Source of the DNA: Nitrososphaerales archaeon TH526
Lineage (GTDB): Archaea; Thermoproteota; Nitrososphaeria; Nitrososphaerales; Nitrososphaeraceae
Direction: 5' to 3'
Assembly: GCA_014523665.1 (NCBI GenBank)
Contig: JAATVR010000427.1
Location: 1 to 6,319, forward strand
Length of the DNA stretch: 6,319 nucleotides
Shown here: positions 1-5,524 of the stretch, piece after piece
How positions within the stretch are numbered: position 1 is the first letter of the stretch
Layout: every line of letters begins with the position of its first letter
Made by a program: the position numbers and the translations under genes
Notes under the pieces: model-generated
What the model was told of the DNA's origin: nothing
Seen by the model: only the letters and a program-made list of their open reading frames with translations
Database searches by the model: none

Positions 1-372
1 CCTGCTGTTACAATAATAGATATTCTGGTTATTATAACCCGCATAACTGCTATCGCGGGCGGACTTATTCTTTTGGGCACTGCGGCGGTTGTTCCTGATT
101 TAAGTATAGTATTTCTTTCAATAGGCGGTGTTCTAATAGCAATAGGGATCGCATATCTGGCTGTCAGTTATGACTTGCTTAGAGGTCGAGGATGGGCCTG
201 GTCAATTGCATTAATCTGATCTTACATTGGAATTGTAATTGCTATTATCTCAATTTTGAGTGGAAACTTCATATCGGTAATAAACCTGGCAATTAATATA
301 GCAATTGTGTACTTTTTGTATAGGCCTCAAGTTAAAGCATTTTTCGGAAAATCGCCTAGCGCAAAAATCTAG
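1..372 (+). pseudogene. 3' part of a small multi-pass membrane protein gene, interrupted by an in-frame TGA
   Basis: Frame 1 is open from the window edge to TGA at 217-219, then continues in the same frame to TAG at 370-372. Both halves are strongly hydrophobic and read as one protein: helices near residues 5-30 and 35-60, a GRGWAW turn just before the stop, then two more hydrophobic stretches and the C-terminal tail YRPQVKAFFGKSPSAKI. The GRGWAW turn and the YRPxVKAFFGK tail recall a small four-helix membrane family common in Nitrososphaera-type archaea; its function is unknown to me. The TGA falls inside the third helix, where TTA or TTG (Leu) would be one base away. The 5' end lies outside the window. 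It is probably a recently broken gene; readthrough or a sequencing error is possible. Confidence 0.65.
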
Positions 373-377
373 TCTTA

Positions 378-735
378 TCATGTAAGCCAATACATCAGTT
401 TATCGAAGCTTGACTGTAGTTCCATAACTTCGTGGCATCTTGGGCATTCAATTTCATTATCTAGTTCAGTTAATACTGGCTCTTTGATCTGAGACACTAA
501 GACACTGACAGATTTTGTAGGCATATATATACGATCTAGATTACAGTTAACAATTTCTGTTTGTGCCCAGTAATCTATGACATGCATGACTATAAGAGCG
601 ATTGCTAGACTGACTATCAAATTCGGACACTTTCAATATTGGTACATGCGATGTTTGAATAGACAGTACGTATGCAAAGAGAACTACTACTGTAATTGAA
701 ATGGTAACAAGACTAATTTTCTGAAGCTTATTCAA
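378..735 (-). pseudogene. possible frameshifted gene: membrane-anchored protein with a CxxC motif
   Basis: Two overlapping minus-strand frames look like parts of one gene. The first (547-735, TTG start) encodes a positively charged N-terminus and one clear membrane segment (KISLVTISITVVVLFAYVLSI), then loses sense. The second (378-620) is open through the overlap and ends with ECPRCHEVMELQSSFDKLMYW, containing a CPRC motif typical of half a zinc ribbon; the second Cys pair is missing before the TGA at 378-380. A TATA-like TTATAAAG lies at about 769-776, roughly 35 nt before the TTG. A single frameshift between about 550 and 620 would join them. Neither half has an ATG start, so this may also be a chance pair of open frames. 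I do not recognise the family. Confidence 0.33.
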
Positions 736-786
736 TATTTCTATAAATTCTAGTACTTATTGTTCTTTATAATACTGCGGGCCAAT

Positions 787-877
787 GTTGGTGTGGAATA
801 CACCTAACTTCTTATGCACCCAGTATAATATGACTCAAAATAATAAGTGACATCAATCTGCAACAGAAAGCTTTGCA
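787..877. promoter_or_regulatory. intergenic region 736-933 with two inverted repeats
   Basis: Between the minus-strand relic and the HTH gene there is an interrupted inverted repeat at 787-808 (GTTGGTGT, 5-nt loop, ACACCTAAC; one bulge) and a shorter one at 859-877 (TGCAA, 9 nt, TTGCA). Such dyads upstream of a helix-turn-helix gene could be operators, perhaps for autoregulation. This is inference from position only. No convincing TATA box is placed correctly for the HTH gene, although ATTAAATATA directly precedes its start. Confidence 0.25.
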
Positions 878-933
878 ATAGTAGCAGTCGATAACAGAGA
901 AAAAGCTATTAGCAGCAGTAAGCCATTAAATAT

Positions 934-1539
934 ATGCAAATGATTCTAAACAAGAAAGAAAAAGAAGCACTTGTAGTTAAGTTACATCAGGAAAATAAAA
1001 CGATACGCCAGATTGCTGAGATCGTTCATATGAGTTTCAAAGATATTGGGGCTATTATCAGAAGAATAGATGGCCGAGCTAATGATAATGATATTGACTT
1101 TAACAAATCTAAAGCAACACAAGCGCTTCATCTATTCAAAAATGGCAAGAAACCAATTGAAGTGGCCATAGTTTTAGATATTTCAGCTAGTGGAATAGAA
1201 GATATATTGCAAGAGTATTGGGTGCTAAATCATCTTGATGAATTAGCATTAGTATATTATGAGATCAGGAATGATCTTGATCTATTTCTAAAATTATTTC
1301 ATGTAATGAAGAAAAACAAATTGATTAACCAGAAAGATATTCAGACTGCATTAAGATACGCCGCTTTTGATTTGCCATCTTTTGAGAGTAAGATACGGAA
1401 GCTTACAAGTGACGTTATAGAACTGGAATATAGGAAAAAAGATTTGAACAATACTATCAAACTACAGAGCGCACAACTATCTGATCTTGGCCAGGTTATT
1501 GTAAGATATCAGGGAGCTATCGATAACAAGAAAGAATAA
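934..1539 (+). CDS. double helix-turn-helix, coiled-coil regulatory protein (201 aa)
   Basis: Residues about 8-46 form a helix-turn-helix (KTIRQIAEIVHMSFKDIGAIIRR, sigma-region-4/Hin-like). A second HTH-like unit spans about 62-96 (ALHLFKNGKKPIEVAIVLDISASGIEDILQEYW). The middle is helical, and residues about 149-198 form a charged heptad-rich coiled coil (KIRKLTSDVIELEYRKKDLNNTI), probably for dimerisation. There is no signal peptide or membrane segment, so it should be a cytoplasmic DNA-binding protein. The architecture matches an HTH family that I recall as multi-copy in Nitrososphaera/Nitrosocosmicus genomes; its targets are unknown to me. An equally good start is the ATG at 940, giving MILNKKEKE, which resembles how family members begin. 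It stands alone: no gene overlaps it, and the TAA is followed by a T5 run at about 1554. DNA binding is quite sure, the role is not. Confidence 0.85.
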   Translation: MQMILNKKEKEALVVKLHQENKTIRQIAEIVHMSFKDIGAIIRRIDGRANDNDIDFNKSKATQALHLFKNGKKPIEVAIVLDISASGIEDILQEYWVLNHLDELALVYYEIRNDLDLFLKLFHVMKKNKLINQKDIQTALRYAAFDLPSFESKIRKLTSDVIELEYRKKDLNNTIKLQSAQLSDLGQVIVRYQGAIDNKKE

Positions 1540-1708
1540 GTAATCAATCATCTGTTTTTGATAATGATAATCCATTTGAGTTGCTATCGATAGAAAGATT
1601 AACCTATTTCCCATAGCTAGCTTGGATTATTAGTTCGAAGATTCTTCTATATAGTTGTCTTAGTGTATAATAAGCCGAATCTGGTATTTATTCTGTAATA
1701 GTATATTG
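1540..1708. other. intergenic spacer with TATA candidate
   Basis: The spacer holds a T5 run soon after the HTH gene (possible U-rich archaeal terminator), the 10-bp palindrome CTATCGATAG near 1583, and the TATA-like TATAATAA at 1666-1673, which would place transcription start near 1695, about 14 nt before the ATG at 1709. Nothing coding is seen. Confidence 0.3.
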
Positions 1709-1915
1709 ATGCAATGGACTGAAGACTGCATCTGCAATCGGTGGATAACCAATTCAAAAACAATTGAATTCTTCAAGATTAGTACTTCCAGGACAGAGCT
1801 GCGGTGCAGCAGATGTCACGGTCTTATTGGTTGGTGGAATGAACCGCCTCGTACAAAGAAGATAATGCCGTTCAAGCGAGCATGGTCTAATGAAGAATGT
1901 TTGGCAATGCGTTAA
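1709..1915 (+). CDS. small Cys-rich protein, putative zinc-binding (68 aa)
   Basis: The ATG at 1709 is preferred over the adjacent TTG at 1706. The protein has an early C-x-C pair (residues 7 and 9, TEDCICNRW) and a later C-x2-C pair (33 and 36, LRCSRCHG), separated by 23 residues, followed by a Trp-rich IGWWNEPP segment and a basic tail. Two Cys pairs at this spacing suggest a small zinc ribbon, with binding of nucleic acid or protein as the usual role of such domains. No family is recognised. A TATA-like element lies about 39 nt upstream. The gene converges with the minus-strand phasin-like copy; the 53-bp gap contains a short hairpin. Cys/Trp content and reading-frame composition look real, but at this length chance cannot be ruled out. 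Confidence 0.5.
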   Translation: MQWTEDCICNRWITNSKTIEFFKISTSRTELRCSRCHGLIGWWNEPPRTKKIMPFKRAWSNEECLAMR

Positions 1916-1925
1916 CCTGAATGGG

Positions 1926-1948
1926 ATCTAATAGAAAAAATATCAGAT
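1926..1948 (-). terminator. A/T-rich hairpin between convergent genes
   Basis: ATCTAATA (1926-1933) pairs with TATCAGAT (1941-1948) with one mismatch that becomes a U-G wobble on the minus-strand transcript. The loop contains A6, i.e. U6 on the minus strand. It lies just downstream of both convergent genes, so it could end either transcript. Confidence 0.35.
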
Positions 1949-1968
1949 ATTAGTGAGCCCAATTTTGC

Positions 1969-2310
1969 TTAACGCAGATAAATATGACTCCCGCTAAGCT
2001 GCCAAAAGATGGAATCCATTACGGAATTTTGAGTATTTATATAATCTTCTACCATTTTTCCACGCGATTCTAATACTTGTTCTTGATAGTTTTTAACAAC
2101 ATTAGCATATTGTGGAACTTGACGTCTTGATTCGTCTATCGATTTTCTTACATTCTTTTTAGTTCCATCTAATGATCTACGATATGTTTGCTGGACTTCT
2201 TGCACTGCTGCTGGTTGTCCAACTTCTTGTAGAGTTTCGGCTGCTTCTATTTTGTCTTCTACGCTCGTGACTTGTTCAGTGGTGGCTTTTTCTTGTTCTC
2301 TTTTCGACAT
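1969..2310 (-). pseudogene. truncated paralogue of the phasin-like helical protein
   Basis: This is a shortened copy of the gene at 4735-5367. The two share the start MSKREQEKA, the VEDK and AETLQEV segments, and a nearly identical core (RSLD-TKKNVRKSIDESRRQ). Homology holds to MDSIF, matching IDSVF in the full copy; then reading shifts and the protein ends within 11 unrelated residues (113 aa against 210). The last 90 or so residues, including the YWFSPKVPVEIY region, are absent, and no trace of them is visible in 1916-1968. The ATG at 2308-2310 is preferred over 2314-2316: the degenerate TATA position TTACATAAG (2332-2340) is 26 nt away, the spacing of the paralogue. That TATA carries a C where the paralogue has T, so expression may be reduced. 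It could still be translated as a short helical protein; I favour a decayed gene. Confidence 0.72.
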
Positions 2311-2474
2311 ATTCATATTTTATCCAACATATTACATAAGCATTGGTAGTTATGGGTTTTGTAATCATTTAAGACCATACAAATGATGATCGGGAACGGC
2401 AAAGTCTGACTAACCGCATATGATTAGAACAACTTTGTTACTCCAGCTAGTAAAAACAGGATTGAATATGCTAT

Positions 2475-2483
2475 AATTAAATA
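2475..2483 (+). promoter_or_regulatory. TATA box of the secreted Ig-like protein gene
   Basis: AATTAAATA is centred about 37 nt before the ATG at 2516, giving a predicted transcript start near 2504 and a leader of about 12 nt. No Shine-Dalgarno sequence precedes the ATG, as is normal for short-leader archaeal transcripts. Confidence 0.45.
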
Positions 2484-2515
2484 GTATGTTACATTTCTAA
2501 AATCAGAAATAACAA

Positions 2516-3085
2516 ATGAAAAATGCCGTACAGCTTATGTGGACGTTTGCTACACTGGGATTATCACTTTTAGTAATCCAATCGTATAGCAGCATAGTTG
2601 ATTCTTCTAACGCCCAACAACAAAATGAAACTGCCAACCAAACACAGATGCAAAGTCAAGAAAATATGTCAGAAACAAAATTTCTAAAGAACAGTACTTC
2701 GTTTGGAAATGCAACAGCTGAGCTCAAAATAAAACATGCGCCAGAATTCTCGACACTTAGTATTCAACCCTGGCCCATAGTGGAACCAGGCAAAGAATTT
2801 AATATTACAGGAATTTTGGTTGATAAAATTACTCTGCAGCCCATAGCTGATTCAGATATAACATTTCTGTACGAGTCTGCTTCTCAAGCAATCTCTCCAT
2901 CCAGCTTAGAAGCTATTGACAAGCAAAGCTCTGATACAGGTGGCAAGTTTAACACTAAGACAAAGGCACCAGATTCACAGGGTATAGTATCTGTAACTGC
3001 AGTCTACAATGGAAGTGGTCTTTATCATTCCGCGGCTTCAGATCCGGCATTAGTAATAGTATCTAATTCAAGTCTTCCACCATAG
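2516..3085 (+). CDS. secreted, heavily N-glycosylatable protein with an Ig-like domain (189 aa)
   Basis: The N-terminus is a Sec signal peptide or membrane anchor: MKN, a hydrophobic stretch at about 7-25, and a likely cleavage after SSNA (residue 33). A Gln/Asn/Thr-rich linker follows to about 70. Residues about 75-183 look like a beta-sandwich of the Ig/Big or transthyretin-like kind (PGKEFNITGILVDKITLQPI, then GIVSVTAVYNGSGLYHSAAS and a terminal VIVSN strand). Eight N-x-S/T sequons (N37, N41, N50, N59, N65, N96 and two near the end) suggest glycosylation outside the cell. There is no C-terminal membrane segment. It is the intact member of a divergent pair with the truncated phasin-like gene; the corresponding gene near 5525-5706 is only a fragment. 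Role is probably cell-surface or adhesive; the exact function is unknown. Confidence 0.8.
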   Translation: MKNAVQLMWTFATLGLSLLVIQSYSSIVDSSNAQQQNETANQTQMQSQENMSETKFLKNSTSFGNATAELKIKHAPEFSTLSIQPWPIVEPGKEFNITGILVDKITLQPIADSDITFLYESASQAISPSSLEAIDKQSSDTGGKFNTKTKAPDSQGIVSVTAVYNGSGLYHSAASDPALVIVSNSSLPP

Positions 3086-3100
3086 CTCTAAGCCAACCTA

Positions 3101-3107
3101 ATTTTTT
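3101..3107 (+). terminator. T-rich terminator after the secreted protein gene
   Basis: ATTTTTT occurs about 16 nt after the TAG, with no strong hairpin. U-runs alone can end archaeal transcripts. Confidence 0.35.
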
Positions 3108-3334
3108 CTGCAGACTTCATTGTGTCTAATCAGATCTCTAGGTATCTATTGGAAGTAGCATTTGGAACAAAATCATCTTGCGATGTTACTAATTAGCTCG
3201 GTTCCATCCACTAGTATCAGAGAAGTTGTTATATTTTACGGAGAGAGTATCAACAACCAACATTTCGAGTGAAATCAGATTTATAAAACCATTAAATGTT
3301 ATGCGGTATAACATCTCAATAAGAAACAAAAGCT
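3108..3334 (+). promoter_or_regulatory. intergenic region with TATA box of the M23 peptidase gene (TTTATAAAA, 3280-3288)
   Basis: The TATA box at 3280-3288 predicts a transcript start near 3310 and a leader of about 25 nt before ATG 3335. The 13-mer TAGTATCAGAGAA at 3212-3224 recurs exactly at 4016-4028, also upstream of a gene (TRAM). No coding sequence is seen in the spacer. Confidence 0.5.
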
Positions 3335-3754
3335 ATGATGAGTAAAAGTGCTATTAATAGATATAAACTACCGGTACCGAAAGATCGGCTACAGCGTATC
3401 GACAGAACTTCATCACCAGCTCATCTGGGTCAACTTCGAAATGCAATTGATATTATAGCTGACGAAGAGACACCTGTTCTTGCTGCAGCCGATGGAATAG
3501 TGACTTTCGTTAAAGATGACTCTAACACTGGCGGATCTAACCCAATGTACTGGGATTATACTAACTTTATTGTAATTAGACATCCAAACGGAGAATACTC
3601 ACGATATGATCATCTAAGTTACCATAGTGCAACCGTGAAAGTTGGTCAACATGTCAGAGCGGGCCAAGAAATAGCTCGAGTCGGAATGACTGGATATACA
3701 TATCTTCCCCATCTTCATTTTCAAGTTTTTGTAGTTACTGAAGTTAATGCTTAG
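3335..3754 (+). CDS. M23-family (LytM-like) zinc metallopeptidase, probably shortened by a TAG
   Basis: The protein carries the M23 pattern: an early His and Asp (H30, D39 in AHLGQLRNAIDI) as presumed zinc ligands, the ETPVLAAADGIV turn (45-56), IRHPNGEYSRYDHL (81-94, with H83 and H93), VKVGQHVRAGQEIARVGMTG (101-120), and the catalytic HxH in PHLHFQV (H126, H128). M23 enzymes cut glycine-containing peptide bonds in bacterial cell walls; archaea of this kind lack murein, so the substrate is unclear. No signal peptide is visible, so it would be cytoplasmic unless exported otherwise. The stop at 3752-3754 is followed in frame by TDIDTLEVQDF, which reads like the normal family end (see next entry). 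The core catalytic residues are all upstream of the stop, so the product may still fold. ATG 3338 is an alternative start. Confidence 0.82.
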   Translation: MMSKSAINRYKLPVPKDRLQRIDRTSSPAHLGQLRNAIDIIADEETPVLAAADGIVTFVKDDSNTGGSNPMYWDYTNFIVIRHPNGEYSRYDHLSYHSATVKVGQHVRAGQEIARVGMTGYTYLPHLHFQVFVVTEVNA

Positions 3755-3802
3755 ACAGACATAGATACTTTGGAAGTTCAAGATTTTAATACTTCCAACT
3801 AA
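3752..3802 (+). other. in-frame continuation of the M23 gene past the TAG
   Basis: After TAG 3752-3754, the same frame runs for 15 codons (TDIDTLEVQDFNTSN) to TAA 3800-3802. DTLEVQDF resembles the terminal strand found after the HLHF motif in related M23 proteins, which often have Trp just before it. TAG is one base from TGG (Trp). A nonsense mutation is the simplest reading. Confidence 0.55.
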
Positions 3803-3867
3803 TCGCCCATAGAAAGTCACTAGAGTTGGCACACTTCCCCCCCAAATTTTTGCTAACTTGTAGATAG

Positions 3868-3981
3868 ATTCTAAATAGCACGGGTAAATTGAAGCGTGCC
3901 GGTATAGATGAGGAATTACTAATGTAATTGAATGACTTGGGCATGACGTTTGATGAAATAGCCAAGAGTCGGTTTCAATAA
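3868..3981 (+). pseudogene. short coding relic, copy A (RAGIDEELL...TFDEIA)
   Basis: The frame reads KLKRAGIDEELLM, then TAA (3925-3927), then LNDLGMTFDEIAKSRFQ and TAA at 3979-3981. From 3895 to 3963 it matches copy B at 4460-4528 in 53 of 69 positions without gaps, with many changes in third codon positions, which points to past protein-coding selection. There is no ATG start and there is an internal stop, so this is a dead fragment. The LND-G-TFDEIA segment resembles the first helix of a small HTH, but I do not recognise the family. Copies A and B lie on either side of the TRAM gene in the same orientation. Confidence 0.5.
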
Positions 3982-4002
3982 GATGATAGCCGAATCTTGG
4001 CT
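3960..4002. repeat. long stem-loop at the break of relic copy A
   Basis: AGCCAAGAGTCGG (3960-3972) and CCGAATCTTGGCT (3990-4002) pair at 12 of 13 positions around a 17-nt loop. The left arm starts where similarity between relic copies A and B ends. It lies about 70 nt upstream of the TRAM promoter and is followed by a T-rich stretch, so it might insulate or terminate upstream transcription. Confidence 0.6.
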
Positions 4003-4071
4003 TGGCTCTATTTATTAGTATCAGAGAATTTAAAGTTTAATTACAGATATAATTCAAAACTAATACATTAG

Positions 4072-4079
4072 TTATATAT
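4072..4079 (+). promoter_or_regulatory. TATA box of the TRAM gene; decides its start
   Basis: TTATATAT is centred near 4076, only a few bases before the upstream ATG at 4081. Transcription would begin about 25 nt later, near 4101, so the first usable start is ATG 4108. Confidence 0.6.
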
Positions 4080-4107
4080 CATGATACATAATAGTCTATT
4101 GGATTTA

Positions 4108-4371
4108 ATGAGCAACGAACAGAGTTCGGGAAATTCTGGAAAACCAACTAATAGAAATTTCTCAAAGCCTGTAGAAATAGGAAAAGAGTATACAGTAGAT
4201 ATTACTGATACAGGCAGAACAGGAGATGGGATTACAAGAATTGGTGGTTTGGTAGTTTTTGTAAGAAATGCAAAAGCAGGAGACAAAAATATAAAGATAA
4301 AGATCAATTCTGTTGGTTCAAGATTTGCTAATGCAGTAGTTGTAGTAGAATCAACAGATAAAACTTCATAA
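4108..4371 (+). CDS. small TRAM-domain RNA-binding protein (87 aa)
   Basis: After a Ser/Asn-rich tail (MSNEQSSGNSGKPTNRN), residues about 20-80 form a TRAM domain: PVEIGKEYTVDITDTGRTGD, GITRIGGLVVFV, AGDKNIKIKI and FANAVVV. TRAM is an OB-like five-stranded RNA-binding fold. Stand-alone TRAM proteins are frequent in archaea; one in Methanococcoides was shown to act as an RNA chaperone in the cold, and a similar role is a reasonable inference here. The protein is cytoplasmic. A longer version from ATG 4081 would add nine residues, but that codon lies upstream of the transcription start predicted from the TATA box. The gene is monocistronic, flanked by direct relic copies A and B. It is the most conserved-looking gene in the window. 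Confidence 0.9.
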   Translation: MSNEQSSGNSGKPTNRNFSKPVEIGKEYTVDITDTGRTGDGITRIGGLVVFVRNAKAGDKNIKIKINSVGSRFANAVVVVESTDKTS

Positions 4372-4453
4372 CATATGGTTCTATTTCATAACGGCGGAGT
4401 AACTAGATTTCAAATTCTTTCAAAGAAGTTTCTGAAAATTGAAATAAATTTGA

Positions 4454-4546
4454 TTATCGCGCGCCGGTATCGATGCGGACTTACTGATTGATTTGAATGA
4501 CTCTGGTTATACGTTTGACGAAATAGCTGATTATCTGGAGAATTGA
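4454..4546 (+). pseudogene. short coding relic, copy B (RAGIDADLL...TFDEIADYLEN)
   Basis: A 30-codon open stretch ending in TGA (4544-4546) reads LSRAGIDADLLIDLNDSG followed by YTFDEIADYLEN. It is preceded in frame by TGA (4451-4453) and has no start codon, so it looks like the 3' remnant of a gene. It aligns with copy A without gaps over 69 nt (77% identity) and is cleaner, with no internal stop. The YTFDEIADYL helix suggests a small HTH-type protein. Either a start lies in another frame upstream after a frameshift, or only the tail survives. Confidence 0.5.
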
Positions 4547-4576
4547 ATCACAAGTTACATATTGAGATATGTTAAT

Positions 4577-4634
4577 AGCTATGATAGTAGCCATGATTGG
4601 ATTTACAATCAGTGAAATCATGATAGTGATAGCT
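4577..4634. repeat. imperfect inverted repeat
   Basis: AGCTAT (4577-4582) and CATGATT (4592-4598) pair with AATCATG (4616-4622) and ATAGCT (4629-4634), with unpaired segments of 9 and 6 nt between the two helices. Part of a 140-nt cluster of dyads downstream of the intact phasin-like gene. Confidence 0.4.
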
Positions 4635-4716
4635 GAAGAATCAGCTGTATAGTAACAGTAGCCACAACGTTTAAAAATTAATTTACCCTAGCTATTATCT
4701 AGCTAGGCTGATTCTT
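4631..4716. repeat. nested, mutually exclusive hairpins
   Basis: AGCTGA (4631-4636) pairs with TCAGCT (4641-4646) around a 4-nt loop. The overlapping AAGAATCAGC (4636-4645) is also a perfect 10-bp complement of GCTGATTCTT (4707-4716), which would enclose the terminator-like hairpin at 4687-4707. The two foldings cannot coexist. The elements lie in the 3' flank of the minus-strand gene. Confidence 0.5.
4671..4707 (-). terminator. hairpin plus U-run after the phasin-like gene
   Basis: CCTAGCTA (4687-4694) and TAGCTAGG (4700-4707) form a perfect 8-bp stem with a 5-nt loop. Read on the minus strand, it is followed by an AU-rich stretch with U5 (4673-4677). It begins 28 nt after the stop of the minus-strand gene, a fitting position for its terminator. 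Confidence 0.6.
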
Positions 4717-4734
4717 ATTAGCAGGCAGTCAGTT

Positions 4735-5367
4735 CTATGCGTAAACTTCTCTTTGTCTATTAACTGATAACTCTGCTGCAGTTTCTCTTGCTGTGTCTGC
4801 GATGGTTTTTGCATTATCCACATTTATTCTTGAAAGCTCTTTTGTGTGTCGTTGCGCTCGTTCGAATGCGTTTCCAAAAGCTTCAATATTTCCAAATAAG
4901 ATGTCATTGCCTATTCTTACTGATGCTGAGACGTTTTCAGCAATATTGTTGACTGATCTGGTATATATCTCGACCGGGACTTTCGGAGAAAACCAGTAAT
5001 CATGTAATCTATTTGCATTTTCATAGTACGGAGCTGCAGAGTTAAAGACTGAATCTATTATTGACTTTTGAGCTTCAATATATTCTTCCACCATTTTTCC
5101 AGTCGATTCTAACGCTTGTTCTTGATAGTTTTTAACAACATTAACATATTGTGGAACTTGACGTCTTGATTCGTCTATCGATTTTCTTACATTCTTTTTA
5201 GTTTCATCCAATGATCTATTGATTGTGGATTGGAATTCTTGTGCTGCTACTTGGGGTGCAACTTCTTGTAGAGTTTCAACTGCATCTACTTTATCTTCTA
5301 CTCTCTTGGCTTCTTCAGCCACTTTTTTTGTGTCTTCAATGGCTTTTTCTTGTTCTCGTTTTGACAT
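4735..5367 (-). CDS. phasin-like, all-helical coiled-coil protein (210 aa)
   Basis: The protein is charged, Ala/Glu/Lys-rich and has no membrane segment or signal peptide. Residues about 1-45 are coiled coil (KKVAEEAKRVEDKVDAVETL). Residues 50-100 hold the core shared with the truncated copy (TKKNVRKSIDESRRQVPQY, VVKNYQEQALES). Then follows ANRLHDYWFSPKVPVEIYTR, and an amphipathic C-terminal half (NIAENVSASVRIGNDI, AFERAQRHTKELSRINVDNA). This layout recalls phasins, amphipathic helical proteins that coat polyhydroxyalkanoate granules, and some Nitrososphaera encode PHA synthase; the assignment is inference. The start at 5367 is chosen over ATG 5373 because the TATA box is 25 nt upstream of it, predicting a leaderless mRNA. 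A hairpin terminator follows the stop. The full-length member of a duplicated pair. Confidence 0.8.
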   Translation of the reverse strand: MSKREQEKAIEDTKKVAEEAKRVEDKVDAVETLQEVAPQVAAQEFQSTINRSLDETKKNVRKSIDESRRQVPQYVNVVKNYQEQALESTGKMVEEYIEAQKSIIDSVFNSAAPYYENANRLHDYWFSPKVPVEIYTRSVNNIAENVSASVRIGNDILFGNIEAFGNAFERAQRHTKELSRINVDNAKTIADTARETAAELSVNRQREVYA

Positions 5368-5387
5368 AACCATATTCTATCAACATG

Positions 5388-5396
5388 TTATATAAA
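5388..5396 (-). promoter_or_regulatory. TATA box of the phasin-like gene
   Basis: On the minus strand this reads TTTATATAA, a near-perfect archaeal box, centred 25 nt before the ATG at 5367. The same position in the truncated copy (2332-2340) reads CTTATGTAA. About 85 bp of upstream sequence is recognisably shared between both copies. Confidence 0.7.
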
Positions 5397-5524
5397 CGTT
5401 GGCGATTAATGGCTCTTTTAACCATTCAAGCCCATAGAAGTACATTAATTGGGGCTAATAGTTGATTGTATTAACGAACAGAATGAATCTTACTTTAAAT
5501 CTCGAACTCTTTCACCCCCCATTT

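Noticed and set aside
3614..3832. 72-codon minus-strand open frame opposite the M23 gene
   Set aside because: It overlaps the M23 coding region antisense; its translation has no recognisable domain, while the plus strand has clear catalytic motifs.
3212..4028. Exact 13-mer TAGTATCAGAGAA at 3212-3224 and 4016-4028 as a shared regulatory site
   Set aside because: Both lie upstream of genes but at different distances, and a single AT-rich 13-mer pair without flanking similarity is weak evidence.
4068..4307. 79-codon minus-strand open frame opposite the TRAM gene
   Set aside because: Hydrophobic and proline-rich translation is a shadow of the Val/Gly-rich TRAM codons; the TRAM domain on the plus strand is unmistakable.
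4793..4999. 68-codon plus-strand open frame within the phasin-like gene
   Set aside because: Antisense shadow of a long helical protein that has a TATA box, a paralogue and a terminator.
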